Part shown: piece after piece, positions 1 through 6,272 of the stretch | Position numbering within the stretch: position 1 is the stretch's first letter | Layout of the letters: each line of letters opens with the position of its first letter | DNA from: an uncultured Paracoccaceae bacterium | GTDB taxonomy: Bacteria; Pseudomonadota; Alphaproteobacteria; Rhodobacterales; Rhodobacteraceae | Reading direction: 5' to 3' | DNA: 10,801 bases | Assembly (NCBI GenBank): GCA_938038825.1 | Contig: CALHST010000142.1 | Location: 1 to 10,801, forward strand | Translations under genes and position numbers: made by a program | The notes under the pieces: model-generated | Seen by the model: only the letters and a program-made list of their open reading frames with translations | What the model was told of the DNA's origin: nothing | Database searches by the model: none

Positions 1-1
1 G

Positions 2-1261
2 GTTGAGCTTTTGCACGCCGCCGGCGTACCACGTGATGTTTTGCAACTGCTTCCAGGCGACGGCGCCGTCGGTGCTGCATTGACGTCAAACCCGCGCGTA
101 GATGGCGTTGCGTTCACAGGCGGGACCGACACGGCGCGCCATATCCGGAACGCGATGGCGAAGAACCTCAAACCCGGTGCTCCGTTGATCGCGGAAACTG
201 GTGGGTTGAATGCGATGATCGTGGACAGCACCGCACTGCCAGAACAAGCCGTTAGGGCCGTTATCGAAAGCGCCTTTCAATCTGCAGGGCAACGGTGTTC
301 TGCTCTGCGGTGTTTGTATATTCAGGACGATATTACAGAAACCTTTTTGGAGCTTTTGACAGGCGCTATGGACACCTTGCACGTTGGGGATCCTTGGGCG
401 CTGTCCACAGATGTGGGTCCGGTCATTGATGCCGACGCAAAGGCGACGATTGCGAACCACGTGGCATTGGCCAAGGACGAAGGGCGTGTTTTGCATGCGT
501 TGCAGGCGCCGCCGCAAGGGACGTACATCGCCCCGACCTTGATCAAGATCAATGGCATCCAAGATCTGCAAACTGAGGTTTTCGGCCCAGTTTTGCACGT
601 CGCCACTTTCGCATCAGAAGAGCTGGACGCCGTCATCGATGACATCAATGACACCGGGTACGGCCTGACATTCGGCCTTCACACCCGGATTGATGATCGG
701 GTTCAGCACATCTCGGACCGCATTCAAGCCGGAAATGTTTACGTGAACCGCAACCAGATTGGCGCGGTCGTGGGCTCGCAGCCTTTTGGCGGCGAAGGTT
801 TGTCCGGCACCGGCCCAAAAGCGGGCGGGCCATTGTATTTATCCCGATTTACGCAAACGACTGTCGCGCACCCAAAGGTGGTTACATCCCTTCCCGGCCC
901 CACTGGCGAGTTGAACCAAATCTCGATGCATGCGCGCGCGCCTATCTTGTGCATGGGCCCCAGCCCAGAGCAAATAGATCAACAACGCAAAGCTGTTGAC
1001 GCTTTGGGTGGGGTCTCTCTTGTCAGCGCCACCCCAGAAGATGCGATCCAACATGGCGATATCGGAGGTGCGATTTGGTGGGGTGACACTGAATCTGCAC
1101 GTAAATGGGATCAACACTTAGCCCAACGATCAGGCCCCTTAATTCCGCTGATTGTGGGTCAACCAGACATTGCATATGTCATGCATGAGCGGCACTTGTG
1201 TGTGGATACAACGGCCGCTGGTGGCAACGCGACTCTACTGGCCTCTATGTCTTCTCCTTGA
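2..1261 (+). CDS. putA: Bifunctional proline dehydrogenase / glutamate-semialdehyde dehydrogenase PutA, C-terminal part (5' end outside window)
   Basis: This open frame enters from the left edge with no stop, so only the last 419 codons of a protein usually above 1000 residues are present. The visible part is the aldehyde dehydrogenase half, which oxidises glutamate-gamma-semialdehyde (from proline via P5C) to glutamate with NAD+. The general-base Glu sits in AETGG (codon 194-196) and the nucleophilic Cys in GQRCSALR (codon 296-298). They are 34 residues apart, the usual ALDH spacing. EVFGPVLHV and SQPFGGEGLSGTGPKAGG are typical of PutA. About 150 residues follow the ALDH core and end in HLCVDTTAAGGNATLLA, the C-terminal segment of PutA that helps close the substrate tunnel. 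The N-terminal proline dehydrogenase barrel must lie upstream; whether a DNA-binding domain exists cannot be seen. The rhomboid gene starts 31 nt after the stop. Confidence 0.96.
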   Translation, partial: VELLHAAGVPRDVLQLLPGDGAVGAALTSNPRVDGVAFTGGTDTARHIRNAMAKNLKPGAPLIAETGGLNAMIVDSTALPEQAVRAVIESAFQSAGQRCSALRCLYIQDDITETFLELLTGAMDTLHVGDPWALSTDVGPVIDADAKATIANHVALAKDEGRVLHALQAPPQGTYIAPTLIKINGIQDLQTEVFGPVLHVATFASEELDAVIDDINDTGYGLTFGLHTRIDDRVQHISDRIQAGNVYVNRNQIGAVVGSQPFGGEGLSGTGPKAGGPLYLSRFTQTTVAHPKVVTSLPGPTGELNQISMHARAPILCMGPSPEQIDQQRKAVDALGGVSLVSATPEDAIQHGDIGGAIWWGDTESARKWDQHLAQRSGPLIPLIVGQPDIAYVMHERHLCVDTTAAGGNATLLASMSSP

Positions 1262-1272
1262 CCTTAAGTGTA

Positions 1273-1297
1273 ATCATGCGCAGCTTGTGCGCATGAT
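1273..1297 (+). promoter_or_regulatory. Perfect 10-bp hairpin covering the rhomboid start codon
   Basis: ATCATGCGCA (1273-1282) and TGCGCATGAT (1288-1297) are exact inverted repeats separated by the 5-nt loop GCTTG. The structure begins 11 nt after the putA stop, and its right arm contains the ATG (1293-1295) of the next gene. No run of T follows, so it is not a classic intrinsic terminator. It could protect the putA mRNA 3' end, block ribosome access to the rhomboid start, or be a DNA-level operator. The repeat is directly visible; the role is inference. Confidence 0.7.
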
Positions 1298-2036
1298 ACC
1301 TATTCGCGATCACAACCCGTCCAATCGAACACCCTTTGTCACGTATCTGTTGATCGCGGCAAATGTTCTTGTTTTTCTTGCATTTCTCGCATTTCCGCAG
1401 GATGTGCGTTTCTTGAATTCTATTTACGCATCCTATGCGATGACCCCAAATGAGATCGTTGCCGGGGAAGAATGGTATAGTGTCTTCACGTCCATGTTTT
1501 TGCATGCTGGATGGATGCATTTGGCGGGGAATATGCTGTTTCTGTGGATTTACGGGGACAATATGGAAGACGAAATGGGGCACCTGCCCTTTTTGCTGTT
1601 CTATCTGGCCACTGGCATTGCTGCCGGGCTTGTTCACGTGATGTCAGCCCCCTATTCCGGGGTGCCCACAGTTGGCGCATCAGGTGCCATTGCTGGTGTT
1701 ATGGGGGGATACCTTTTGTTGTTCCCAAAAGCCCGCGTCGATATTTTTATCTTCCTTGTGGTATTCATTCGGATCATCCCAATCCCCGCTTGGATTGTGC
1801 TTGCCGTTTGGTTTGCGATGCAATTTTTTGGCGGATTGGGCGCAAACCCCAACGAAGGCGGTGTCGCCTATTGGGCACATGCTGGTGGTTTTGTCGCAGG
1901 GTTTATTCTGACACTTCCCGTTTGGTTACGCGAAGGTGGTCGACGCTTTTGGGAACGAACCGATTACCACCCACCCCATCCCGAAGCACAGTACCGCTTT
2001 GTTGAAAGCCGAATACCAAAAATGAAACGCCGATGA
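1293..2036 (+). CDS. Rhomboid family intramembrane serine protease
   Basis: A 247-residue polytopic membrane protein of the rhomboid family (PF01694), which cleaves substrate helices inside the cytoplasmic membrane. The catalytic elements are in place: Ser130 in GASGAIAG, His196 in WAHAGGFVAG, and the oxyanion-type Asn80 in HLAGNMLFLW. His71 and His76 precede it in FLHAGWMHLAGN. Hydrophobic segments lie at about 15-35, 78-88, 97-117, 126-145, 150-178 and 192-210, giving about six helices; both termini are polar and the tail is basic (KMKRR). The start at 1293 gives the short N-terminus normal for bacterial rhomboids; longer reading would run back into putA. No Shine-Dalgarno sequence is visible and the ATG lies in a hairpin, so initiation may depend on translation through putA. 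Its stop overlaps the next gene. The natural substrate is unknown. Confidence 0.92.
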   Translation: MIPIRDHNPSNRTPFVTYLLIAANVLVFLAFLAFPQDVRFLNSIYASYAMTPNEIVAGEEWYSVFTSMFLHAGWMHLAGNMLFLWIYGDNMEDEMGHLPFLLFYLATGIAAGLVHVMSAPYSGVPTVGASGAIAGVMGGYLLLFPKARVDIFIFLVVFIRIIPIPAWIVLAVWFAMQFFGGLGANPNEGGVAYWAHAGGFVAGFILTLPVWLREGGRRFWERTDYHPPHPEAQYRFVESRIPKMKRR

Positions 2037-2401
2037 GCCAGGTTGACGCAACATGCCACTGCGGCGCGGTGCGTATCAGCGCCACATTGGTGGGGCGTGG
2101 GATGACGCCAGCTCGCTGCACTTGTAGTTTCTGCAAACGACGCCAAGCGGGCAATATCAGCGCAGCAGCAGATAGTCTTGAAATCGTCAGCGGACAAAAT
2201 GCTTTGCGTCAGTATCAATTCGGAACCAAAACAGCGCAACATTTTTTCTGCAGGATATGTGGAATTTACACGCATCACAGACGCCGGTCAGCCCCTGACG
2301 AAATTGGTATCAATATCGGATGCATCGATGGTCAGAATCCATGGGACTATGAACCCATGCAATGGCACGACGGGGTAAACCACCCTTCAGACAAACCGTG
2401 A
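2033..2401 (+). CDS. GFA / CENP-V domain zinc-binding protein
   Basis: A 122-residue single-domain protein of the GFA family (PF04828, the fold of glutathione-dependent formaldehyde-activating enzyme). The zinc ligands follow the family pattern: Cys8 and Cys10 in CHCG, Cys29, Cys31 and Cys34 in CTCSFC, and Cys73 and Cys76 in HFFCRICGIYTHHRRR. Another Cys (97) sits in INIGCIDG. Most members have no proven activity, and a specific link to formaldehyde or glutathione is not shown here. The ATG overlaps the rhomboid TGA (ATGA, 2033-2036), so translation is very probably coupled to it. The gene converges on suhB with a 34-bp gap that shows no convincing terminator hairpin. Confidence 0.88.
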   Translation: MSQVDATCHCGAVRISATLVGRGMTPARCTCSFCKRRQAGNISAAADSLEIVSGQNALRQYQFGTKTAQHFFCRICGIYTHHRRRSAPDEIGINIGCIDGQNPWDYEPMQWHDGVNHPSDKP

Positions 2402-2435
2402 TTCAAATCCGATCGCAGTTTCACTGAAAACAGAT

Positions 2436-3221
2436 TTAGCCACGCACAATTTTGGAAAACTGGGAAAAGATCGGCTCGCTTGCTGCGATCAGATTGCCGC
2501 TTTCCAAGGGATTTTCCTCTGGATCAACACCCTCTAACAACGCACCTGCTTCTTGGGCAATCAATGTTCCCGCTGCAATGTCCCAGATGTTTAACTTGCG
2601 TTCCCAATAGCCATCGTAACGCCCCGCAGCGACATACGCCAAGTCAAGCGCAGCCGCCCCCCAGCGGCGCACGCCGGAACAAACAGGCAGCAAACGCGCG
2701 AGGTCTTGCAGCGTCTCGGGTAAATCCGCACGCCCCGCAAATGGAAGCCCCGTCGCAAAAAGGCTTTCGATCATTTTGTTGCGCGCAGCAACGCGAAGAC
2801 GGGATTCATTCATCCAAGCCCCGCCGCCTTTTTCCGCAAAGAACATTTCGTCCTTGGACGGATCATATACAACACCAGCAACGATCTTGCCCTTGTGTTC
2901 AAGCGCAATGGACACCGCCCAATGAGGCAGCCCGTGCAGGAAATTGGTGGTCCCATCCAAGGGATCGACAATCCAGCGCCGTGTGGGATCTTTGCCGTCT
3001 TCGCCGCCACTTTCTTCGCCCAACCAGCCATAGGTCGGGCGGGCGGTTGTCAGCTCTTCTTTCAAAATTTCTTCTGCGGCAATATCTGCCTTGGAGACAA
3101 AATCGCCCGCGCCTTTCATGGATGCCGTCAGGTTTTCAACTTCGCGAAAGTCCTTTGCCAACGACCGGCCAGCTTTGCGCGCGGCCTTCAGCATGATGTT
3201 CAAGTTGGCACTGCCCGGCAT
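2436..3221 (-). CDS. suhB: Inositol monophosphatase family protein (SuhB-like)
   Basis: A 261-residue Mg2+-dependent sugar-phosphate phosphatase of the IMPase/FIG superfamily. Metal-binding motifs are complete: GEES (68-71), DPLDGTTNF (86-94, with Asp86 and Asp89) and WDIAAG (213-218, with Asp214). Length and motif spacing match bacterial SuhB, which hydrolyses myo-inositol-1-phosphate and in E. coli also acts in rRNA antitermination complexes; that second role cannot be read from this sequence. The start at 3221 is supported by a GGAG (plus-strand 3229-3232) 7 nt upstream. The gene is on the same strand as the metR-like gene, but the 196-bp gap with a large palindromic element suggests its own promoter. 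In roseobacter genomes this gene often sits near putA (recalled, not checked). Confidence 0.94.
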   Translation of the reverse strand: MPGSANLNIMLKAARKAGRSLAKDFREVENLTASMKGAGDFVSKADIAAEEILKEELTTARPTYGWLGEESGGEDGKDPTRRWIVDPLDGTTNFLHGLPHWAVSIALEHKGKIVAGVVYDPSKDEMFFAEKGGGAWMNESRLRVAARNKMIESLFATGLPFAGRADLPETLQDLARLLPVCSGVRRWGAAALDLAYVAAGRYDGYWERKLNIWDIAAGTLIAQEAGALLEGVDPEENPLESGNLIAASEPIFSQFSKIVRG

Positions 3222-3239
3222 GGCGGTTCTCCGAAAGGA

Positions 3240-3266
3240 TGTAAGGTGTCAAAGCGCGGCCTTACA
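3240..3266. repeat. Short inverted repeat in the suhB leader
   Basis: TGTAAGG (3240-3246) and CCTTACA (3260-3266) are exact 7-bp inverted repeats around a 13-nt loop. They lie 7 nt beyond the suhB ribosome-binding site. In the mRNA this could form a weak hairpin just upstream of the Shine-Dalgarno sequence. The left arm with its next bases (TGTAAGGTG) also matches the outer end of one half of the REP-like element 100 bp away, so it may be a decayed relative of that repeat or a chance match. Confidence 0.4.
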
Positions 3267-3340
3267 CCGCCCAGACAGTCCCTGCAAGGTCGTGATCGGT
3301 TCTGACAAAGATTGGATCGACGTGCATCCTATGTCGCGCC

Positions 3341-3413
3341 ACGTGAGCTAAAGCTCACCTTACAGGTAGAACGCACCGGTCGAGTTGCATGTAGGGTGAG
3401 CTTTAGCTCACGT
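3341..3413. repeat. Inverted pair of REP-like palindromes (REPIN/BIME-like element)
   Basis: Arms 3341-3364 and 3390-3413 are inverted copies identical at 23 of 24 positions around a 25-nt spacer. The one difference is T3360 opposite G3394, which would be a G-U pair in RNA. Each arm is itself a palindrome: GTGAGCTAAAGCTCAC (3343-3358) and GTGAGCTTTAGCTCAC (3396-3411), that is 7-bp stems around 2 nt. Reading each arm outward from the spacer, the palindrome is preceded by GTAGG (right arm, + strand) or GTAAG (left arm, - strand). A 5' GTAG-type tetranucleotide plus hairpin is the hallmark of REP sequences mobilised by RAYT (TnpA-REP) proteins. The element starts 4 bp after the metR-like stop and may also end that transcript. 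No RAYT gene is in the window. Confidence 0.75.
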
Positions 3414-3417
3414 TTGC

Positions 3418-4323
3418 TTAGGCATTTTGCAACTTCCGGGCTTCTTGGCGCGCAAATTGGATCAGTTCTTGCATATAAGGTTGCTCCAGATCCTGGTCTC
3501 TGACTGCAGCATATAACCGACGGGTCAGACCATCCTTGGTCAGCGGCCTTGTGACGTAATCCGAAGAGTACTTGACCTCACGCACAACCCAATCCGGCAA
3601 AACAGAGACCCCGCGTGCAGATGCAACCAGCAGCAAGATAACGGCCGTTAGTTCGACCTGCCGAATACTTGCCGGTTCCACTTTGGCCGGAATTAACAAC
3701 TGCGAAAAAACATCAAGGCGTTGGCGTTCCACGGGGTACGTAATCAGCGTTTCATTGCGGAAGTCTTGGGCATCAATGTACGCTTTCTGCGCCAATGGAT
3801 GCGTGCTTGCAGCAACAAATACCGGAGCATAGTCAAACAACTCCACGAACGTAACGCCAGGCATGTCTTCTGGATCCGAAGACACCACCAAATCCACATC
3901 TTCTTTCAGCAAAGCAGGCAGTGCATCAAAGGCAAGACCGGGACGGATATCCACGTCAACCTCCGGCCAGTTCTTACGAAACAACTCCAACACTGGAAAC
4001 AACCATTCAAAACACGCATGGCATTCAATAGCGATGTGCATGCGTCCCGCACGCCCATCCCGCAGACCAGAGAATTCTGCCAGCATCGACTCGACCTGTG
4101 GCAACACCTGTTCTGCCAAGCGCAACAGGCGCATTCCTGCTGCAGACAATCGCAGAGGTTTTGAGCGACGTACAAACAACTCGACGCCTGCTTGATCCTC
4201 TAACCCCTTGATTTGGTGGCTCAACGCAGATTGTGTGATGTTCATAACATCGGCAGCCTTCGCAAGCCCTCCGGCTTCGTGGATCGCTTTGATGGTGCGC
4301 AGATGACGAAATTCCAGATGCAT
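3418..4323 (-). CDS. metR: LysR-type transcriptional regulator, MetR-like
   Basis: A 301-residue LysR-family regulator. The N-terminal winged helix-turn-helix spans about 5-63 (core AKAADVMNITQSALSHQIKGLE), followed by a linker helix and a periplasmic-binding-like effector domain. The effector domain strongly recalls enterobacterial MetR: IAIECHACFEWLFP (97-110), FRKNWPEVDVDI, ETLITYPVERQRLDVF and SVLPDWVV. MetR uses homocysteine as co-regulator of methionine and one-carbon genes. Divergence from metF fits this, and two MetR-type boxes lie between the genes. I prefer the ATG at 4323, which gives the MetR-like N-terminus MHLEFRHLRT. An in-frame ATG at 4341 would add 6 residues; neither has a clear Shine-Dalgarno sequence. 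Control of metF is inferred from family and position. Confidence 0.88.
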   Translation of the reverse strand: MHLEFRHLRTIKAIHEAGGLAKAADVMNITQSALSHQIKGLEDQAGVELFVRRSKPLRLSAAGMRLLRLAEQVLPQVESMLAEFSGLRDGRAGRMHIAIECHACFEWLFPVLELFRKNWPEVDVDIRPGLAFDALPALLKEDVDLVVSSDPEDMPGVTFVELFDYAPVFVAASTHPLAQKAYIDAQDFRNETLITYPVERQRLDVFSQLLIPAKVEPASIRQVELTAVILLLVASARGVSVLPDWVVREVKYSSDYVTRPLTKDGLTRRLYAAVRDQDLEQPYMQELIQFARQEARKLQNA

Positions 4324-4327
4324 AATA

Positions 4328-4340
4328 TGAGTCACATTCA
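4328..4340. promoter_or_regulatory. Putative MetR box 1 (metR-proximal)
   Basis: TGAGTCACATTCA matches the enterobacterial MetR consensus TGAA-N5-TTCA with one mismatch in the left half. It lies 4 bp upstream of the preferred metR ATG, a position suited to autorepression. It also overlaps the alternative ATG at 4341, which argues mildly for the start at 4323. Binding is inferred, not shown. Confidence 0.5.
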
Positions 4341-4358
4341 TGTTGATGATTAGAATTA

Positions 4359-4371
4359 TGAAATTGTCTCA
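4359..4371. promoter_or_regulatory. Putative MetR box 2 (metF-proximal)
   Basis: TGAAATTGTCTCA matches TGAA-N5-TTCA with one mismatch. Read on the - strand it is TGAG-N5-TTCA, the same form as box 1. The two centres are 31 bp apart, close to three helical turns, so dimers bound at both could contact each other on one DNA face. It lies 46 bp upstream of the metF start codon. Confidence 0.5.
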
Positions 4372-4404
4372 CATTACCGCACGTGCGACAAGAGCCGAAA
4401 TCTA

Positions 4405-4410
4405 TAGGAG
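4405..4410 (+). promoter_or_regulatory. metF ribosome-binding site
   Basis: TAGGAG ends 7 nt before the ATG at 4418. It decides the start: the frame stays open upstream to 4340, but those codons lack a ribosome-binding site and family similarity begins at MSRPALSFEIFPP. Confidence 0.8.
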
Positions 4411-4417
4411 CATACCC

Positions 4418-5287
4418 ATGTCGCGTCCCGCGCTTTCGTTTGAGATTTTCCCGCCGGCATCTGTGCCTGCGTCCTTCAAATTGTGGGAGAGCCTGTCGCG
4501 GCTACAGTATTTTTCGCCAGAATTCATTTCCGTCACCTATGGCGCGCAAGGATCAACCCAAGATATCACGCGCGATACGGCACTGGCAGTAATCGAGCAG
4601 ACCGACCTGCCCGTTGCGGCGCATTTGACGGCAGCACGCGCGTCCAAAGCGGATGTCTTGGCGCGGGCCGCTGGTTTCGCGAAGGCGGGTGTGAAAAACA
4701 TCGTCGCTCTTCGCGGCGATGCAGACTCGCAGGATGTGGCGTTCCAACCGCACCCGGAAGGCTTTGACAATTCTATTGAGCTGATCGAAGCCCTTGCTGA
4801 CACACAAAATTTTAACATCCGTGTAGGTGCCTATCCCGAAAGCCATCCGGATGCGGCGTCCCAGAGACAGAATATTAGCTGGCTCAAAGCCAAGATTGAC
4901 GCAGGCGCATGTGAAGCGATCACCCAGTTCTTTTTTGAAGCCGATACGTTCCTGCGGTTTAGGGATGCATGCGCCGACGCCGGTATCAACGCCCCGATAA
5001 TCCCCGGCATTCTTCCCATTTCGAATTGGAAACGCGCAAGAAACTTCGCACAGCGCTGTGGTGCATCAGTGCCCGCATCGTTGGATCAAGCCTTTGAAAA
5101 AGCCATTCGGGATGACCGAGAAGACCTTCTTTCGCTGGCTGTAACGACAGAGTTATGCTCCACTTTGCTGGACGAAGGGACAGAGCATTTGCACATTTAC
5201 ACGCTCAACTCTGCAAAACTGACAGAAGAAATCTGTATCGCATTGGGAATGACACCTGAAATGCCTGCCCTGCGAAACGTGGCGTAA
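4418..5287 (+). CDS. metF: Methylenetetrahydrofolate reductase
   Basis: A 289-residue FAD-dependent TIM-barrel enzyme that reduces 5,10-methylene-THF to 5-methyl-THF, the methyl donor for homocysteine remethylation to methionine. Family motifs in order: SFEIFPP (7-13, with the catalytic Glu9), ISVTYGAQGS (37-46), LRGD (98-101, Asp101 corresponding to the flavin-contacting Asp of E. coli MetF), GAYPESHPDA (138-147), ACEAITQFFFEADTF (164-178), PIIPGILPISN (193-203) and HLHIYTLN (257-264). Length is normal for bacterial MetF. Two loops differ from the common form: GAQGS instead of GAGGS, and HLTAARAS where HLTC-type sequence is usual. It is divergent from the metR-like gene and probably under its control. 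A thioesterase gene follows 66 bp downstream on the same strand. Confidence 0.94.
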   Translation: MSRPALSFEIFPPASVPASFKLWESLSRLQYFSPEFISVTYGAQGSTQDITRDTALAVIEQTDLPVAAHLTAARASKADVLARAAGFAKAGVKNIVALRGDADSQDVAFQPHPEGFDNSIELIEALADTQNFNIRVGAYPESHPDAASQRQNISWLKAKIDAGACEAITQFFFEADTFLRFRDACADAGINAPIIPGILPISNWKRARNFAQRCGASVPASLDQAFEKAIRDDREDLLSLAVTTELCSTLLDEGTEHLHIYTLNSAKLTEEICIALGMTPEMPALRNVA

Positions 5288-5353
5288 TACTTGAGCACAC
5301 AGTATCCCGGCTTTAACTTTCGGCGCTAAGTGTCCAGAAAAGAAAGCCCACTG

Positions 5354-5833
5354 ATGTTTCGTGCAAACTCTGCTGACGACTTGCTCTCTATGGCTGAACT
5401 GTTGGATTTATCCGGTCTTGAATTCATGACCGGGATCCTGAACGGGACATTGCCCGCCCCTCCCATTGGGGCGACGTTGGGCTATAAATTACACGCTGTA
5501 GATGACGGGCGCGTTGTGTTTCGTGGCACCCCCGAATTTAGTGCAACAAATCCCATGGGAACCGTGCATGGCGGCTGGTATGGTACGCTGTTGGACAGCG
5601 CGATGGCCTGCGCAATCCAAACCAAAGTTCCCAAAGGCAGCGTTTACACAACCCTGGAATACAAGATTAACATCATCCGACCGATCCCATTGGGAACCGA
5701 CGTCGACTGCGAAGGCCTGATAGATCATGTGGGACGTTCTACAGGAGTCGCACATGGTGAAATTCGCGGCGTCGCGGATGGCAAACTCTATGCAACGGGA
5801 TCGACCACTTGTATCGTGATGAAAATGACCTGA
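5354..5833 (+). CDS. PaaI-type hotdog-fold thioesterase
   Basis: A 159-residue protein of the 4HBT/PaaI hotdog superfamily, which hydrolyses acyl-CoA thioesters. The signature NPMGTVHGGWYGTLLDSAMA (66-85) carries the HGG turn (72-74) and Asp81 on the central hotdog helix, the catalytic acid position in PaaI-like enzymes. The second half (YTTLEYKINIIRPIPLGTDVDCEGLIDHVGR) is the usual strand pattern. Substrate is unknown. I chose the ATG at 5354, with a weak purine-rich GAAAG just upstream; a GTG at 5330 would add 8 residues and has no ribosome-binding site. It lies 66 bp after metF and 31 bp before the RidA gene, probably within one operon, although a promoter in the first gap cannot be excluded. 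Confidence 0.88.
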   Translation: MFRANSADDLLSMAELLDLSGLEFMTGILNGTLPAPPIGATLGYKLHAVDDGRVVFRGTPEFSATNPMGTVHGGWYGTLLDSAMACAIQTKVPKGSVYTTLEYKINIIRPIPLGTDVDCEGLIDHVGRSTGVAHGEIRGVADGKLYATGSTTCIVMKMT

Positions 5834-5864
5834 GCAGGGTCAAAAAAACGATAACAGGTGACAT

Positions 5865-6272
5865 ATGCGCAAACGCGCCATCATTCCGCATGAATACGCG
5901 GCCGCGAGCCGCAAATTGCAATTGTCCCCCGCTGTTTGGTCGCGCGGGCATCTTTTTCTGACAGGGGTGACGGGCAGTTTGCCGGATGGTAGCATGCCAG
6001 AAGATCCCAACACCCAATTCAGAAGCGTTTTCAACAAGATCGGCGCAACATTGGAAACTGCCGGGGCCAGCTTTTCGTCTATTGTGGAGCTCACCAGCTA
6101 TCACATCGACATCGACACGTATTTCGACCGCTTTGCGGATGTACGGGCTGCTTACGTACGCGCACCTTACCCTGCATGGACATCCATTGGCGTCGCAGGT
6201 TTGCGTCGCCCCGGCGCATTGGTGGAAGTGCGCGTCATCGCAGAAGCCCCCGAAACCGAACATGCCACTTAG
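5865..6272 (+). CDS. RidA/YjgF/UK114 family protein lacking the catalytic arginine
   Basis: A 135-residue single-domain Rid protein (PF01042). Recognisable elements are the SPAVWSRGHLFLTGVTGSLPDG strand pair, the helix with FRSVFNKIGATLETAGASFSSIVELTSYHID, and the C-terminal YPAWTSIGVAGLRRPGALVEVRVIAEA. In imine-deaminating RidA the last motif reads PAR(S/T), with the Arg binding the imino-acid carboxylate. Here Trp105 takes that place (PAWTS), so 2-aminoacrylate deaminase activity is unlikely and this is probably one of the Arg-less Rid subfamilies of unknown function. The ATG at 5865 follows AGGTGA (5856-5861), a good though close ribosome-binding site. The GNAT gene overlaps its 3' end by 11 nt. 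Confidence 0.88.
   Translation: MRKRAIIPHEYAAASRKLQLSPAVWSRGHLFLTGVTGSLPDGSMPEDPNTQFRSVFNKIGATLETAGASFSSIVELTSYHIDIDTYFDRFADVRAAYVRAPYPAWTSIGVAGLRRPGALVEVRVIAEAPETEHAT

Noticed and set aside
1511..2005. Open frame of 164 codons inside the rhomboid gene, other frame
   Set aside because: The translation is Cys- and Arg-rich without any domain, and the overlapping rhomboid frame has complete catalytic motifs.
2402..2435. Terminator between the convergent GFA and suhB genes
   Set aside because: The 34-bp gap has no stable inverted repeat, only scattered short complementarity.
2480..3196. Long + strand open frame (238 codons) opposite suhB
   Set aside because: It is fully antisense to a well-supported gene, and the translation is low-complexity, rich in Arg, Pro and Ser, with no recognisable motif or ribosome-binding site.
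4372..4417. Possible SAM riboswitch in front of metF
   Set aside because: The leader is short and shows none of the paired elements of SAM-I or SAM-II; MetR-type boxes explain the control better.
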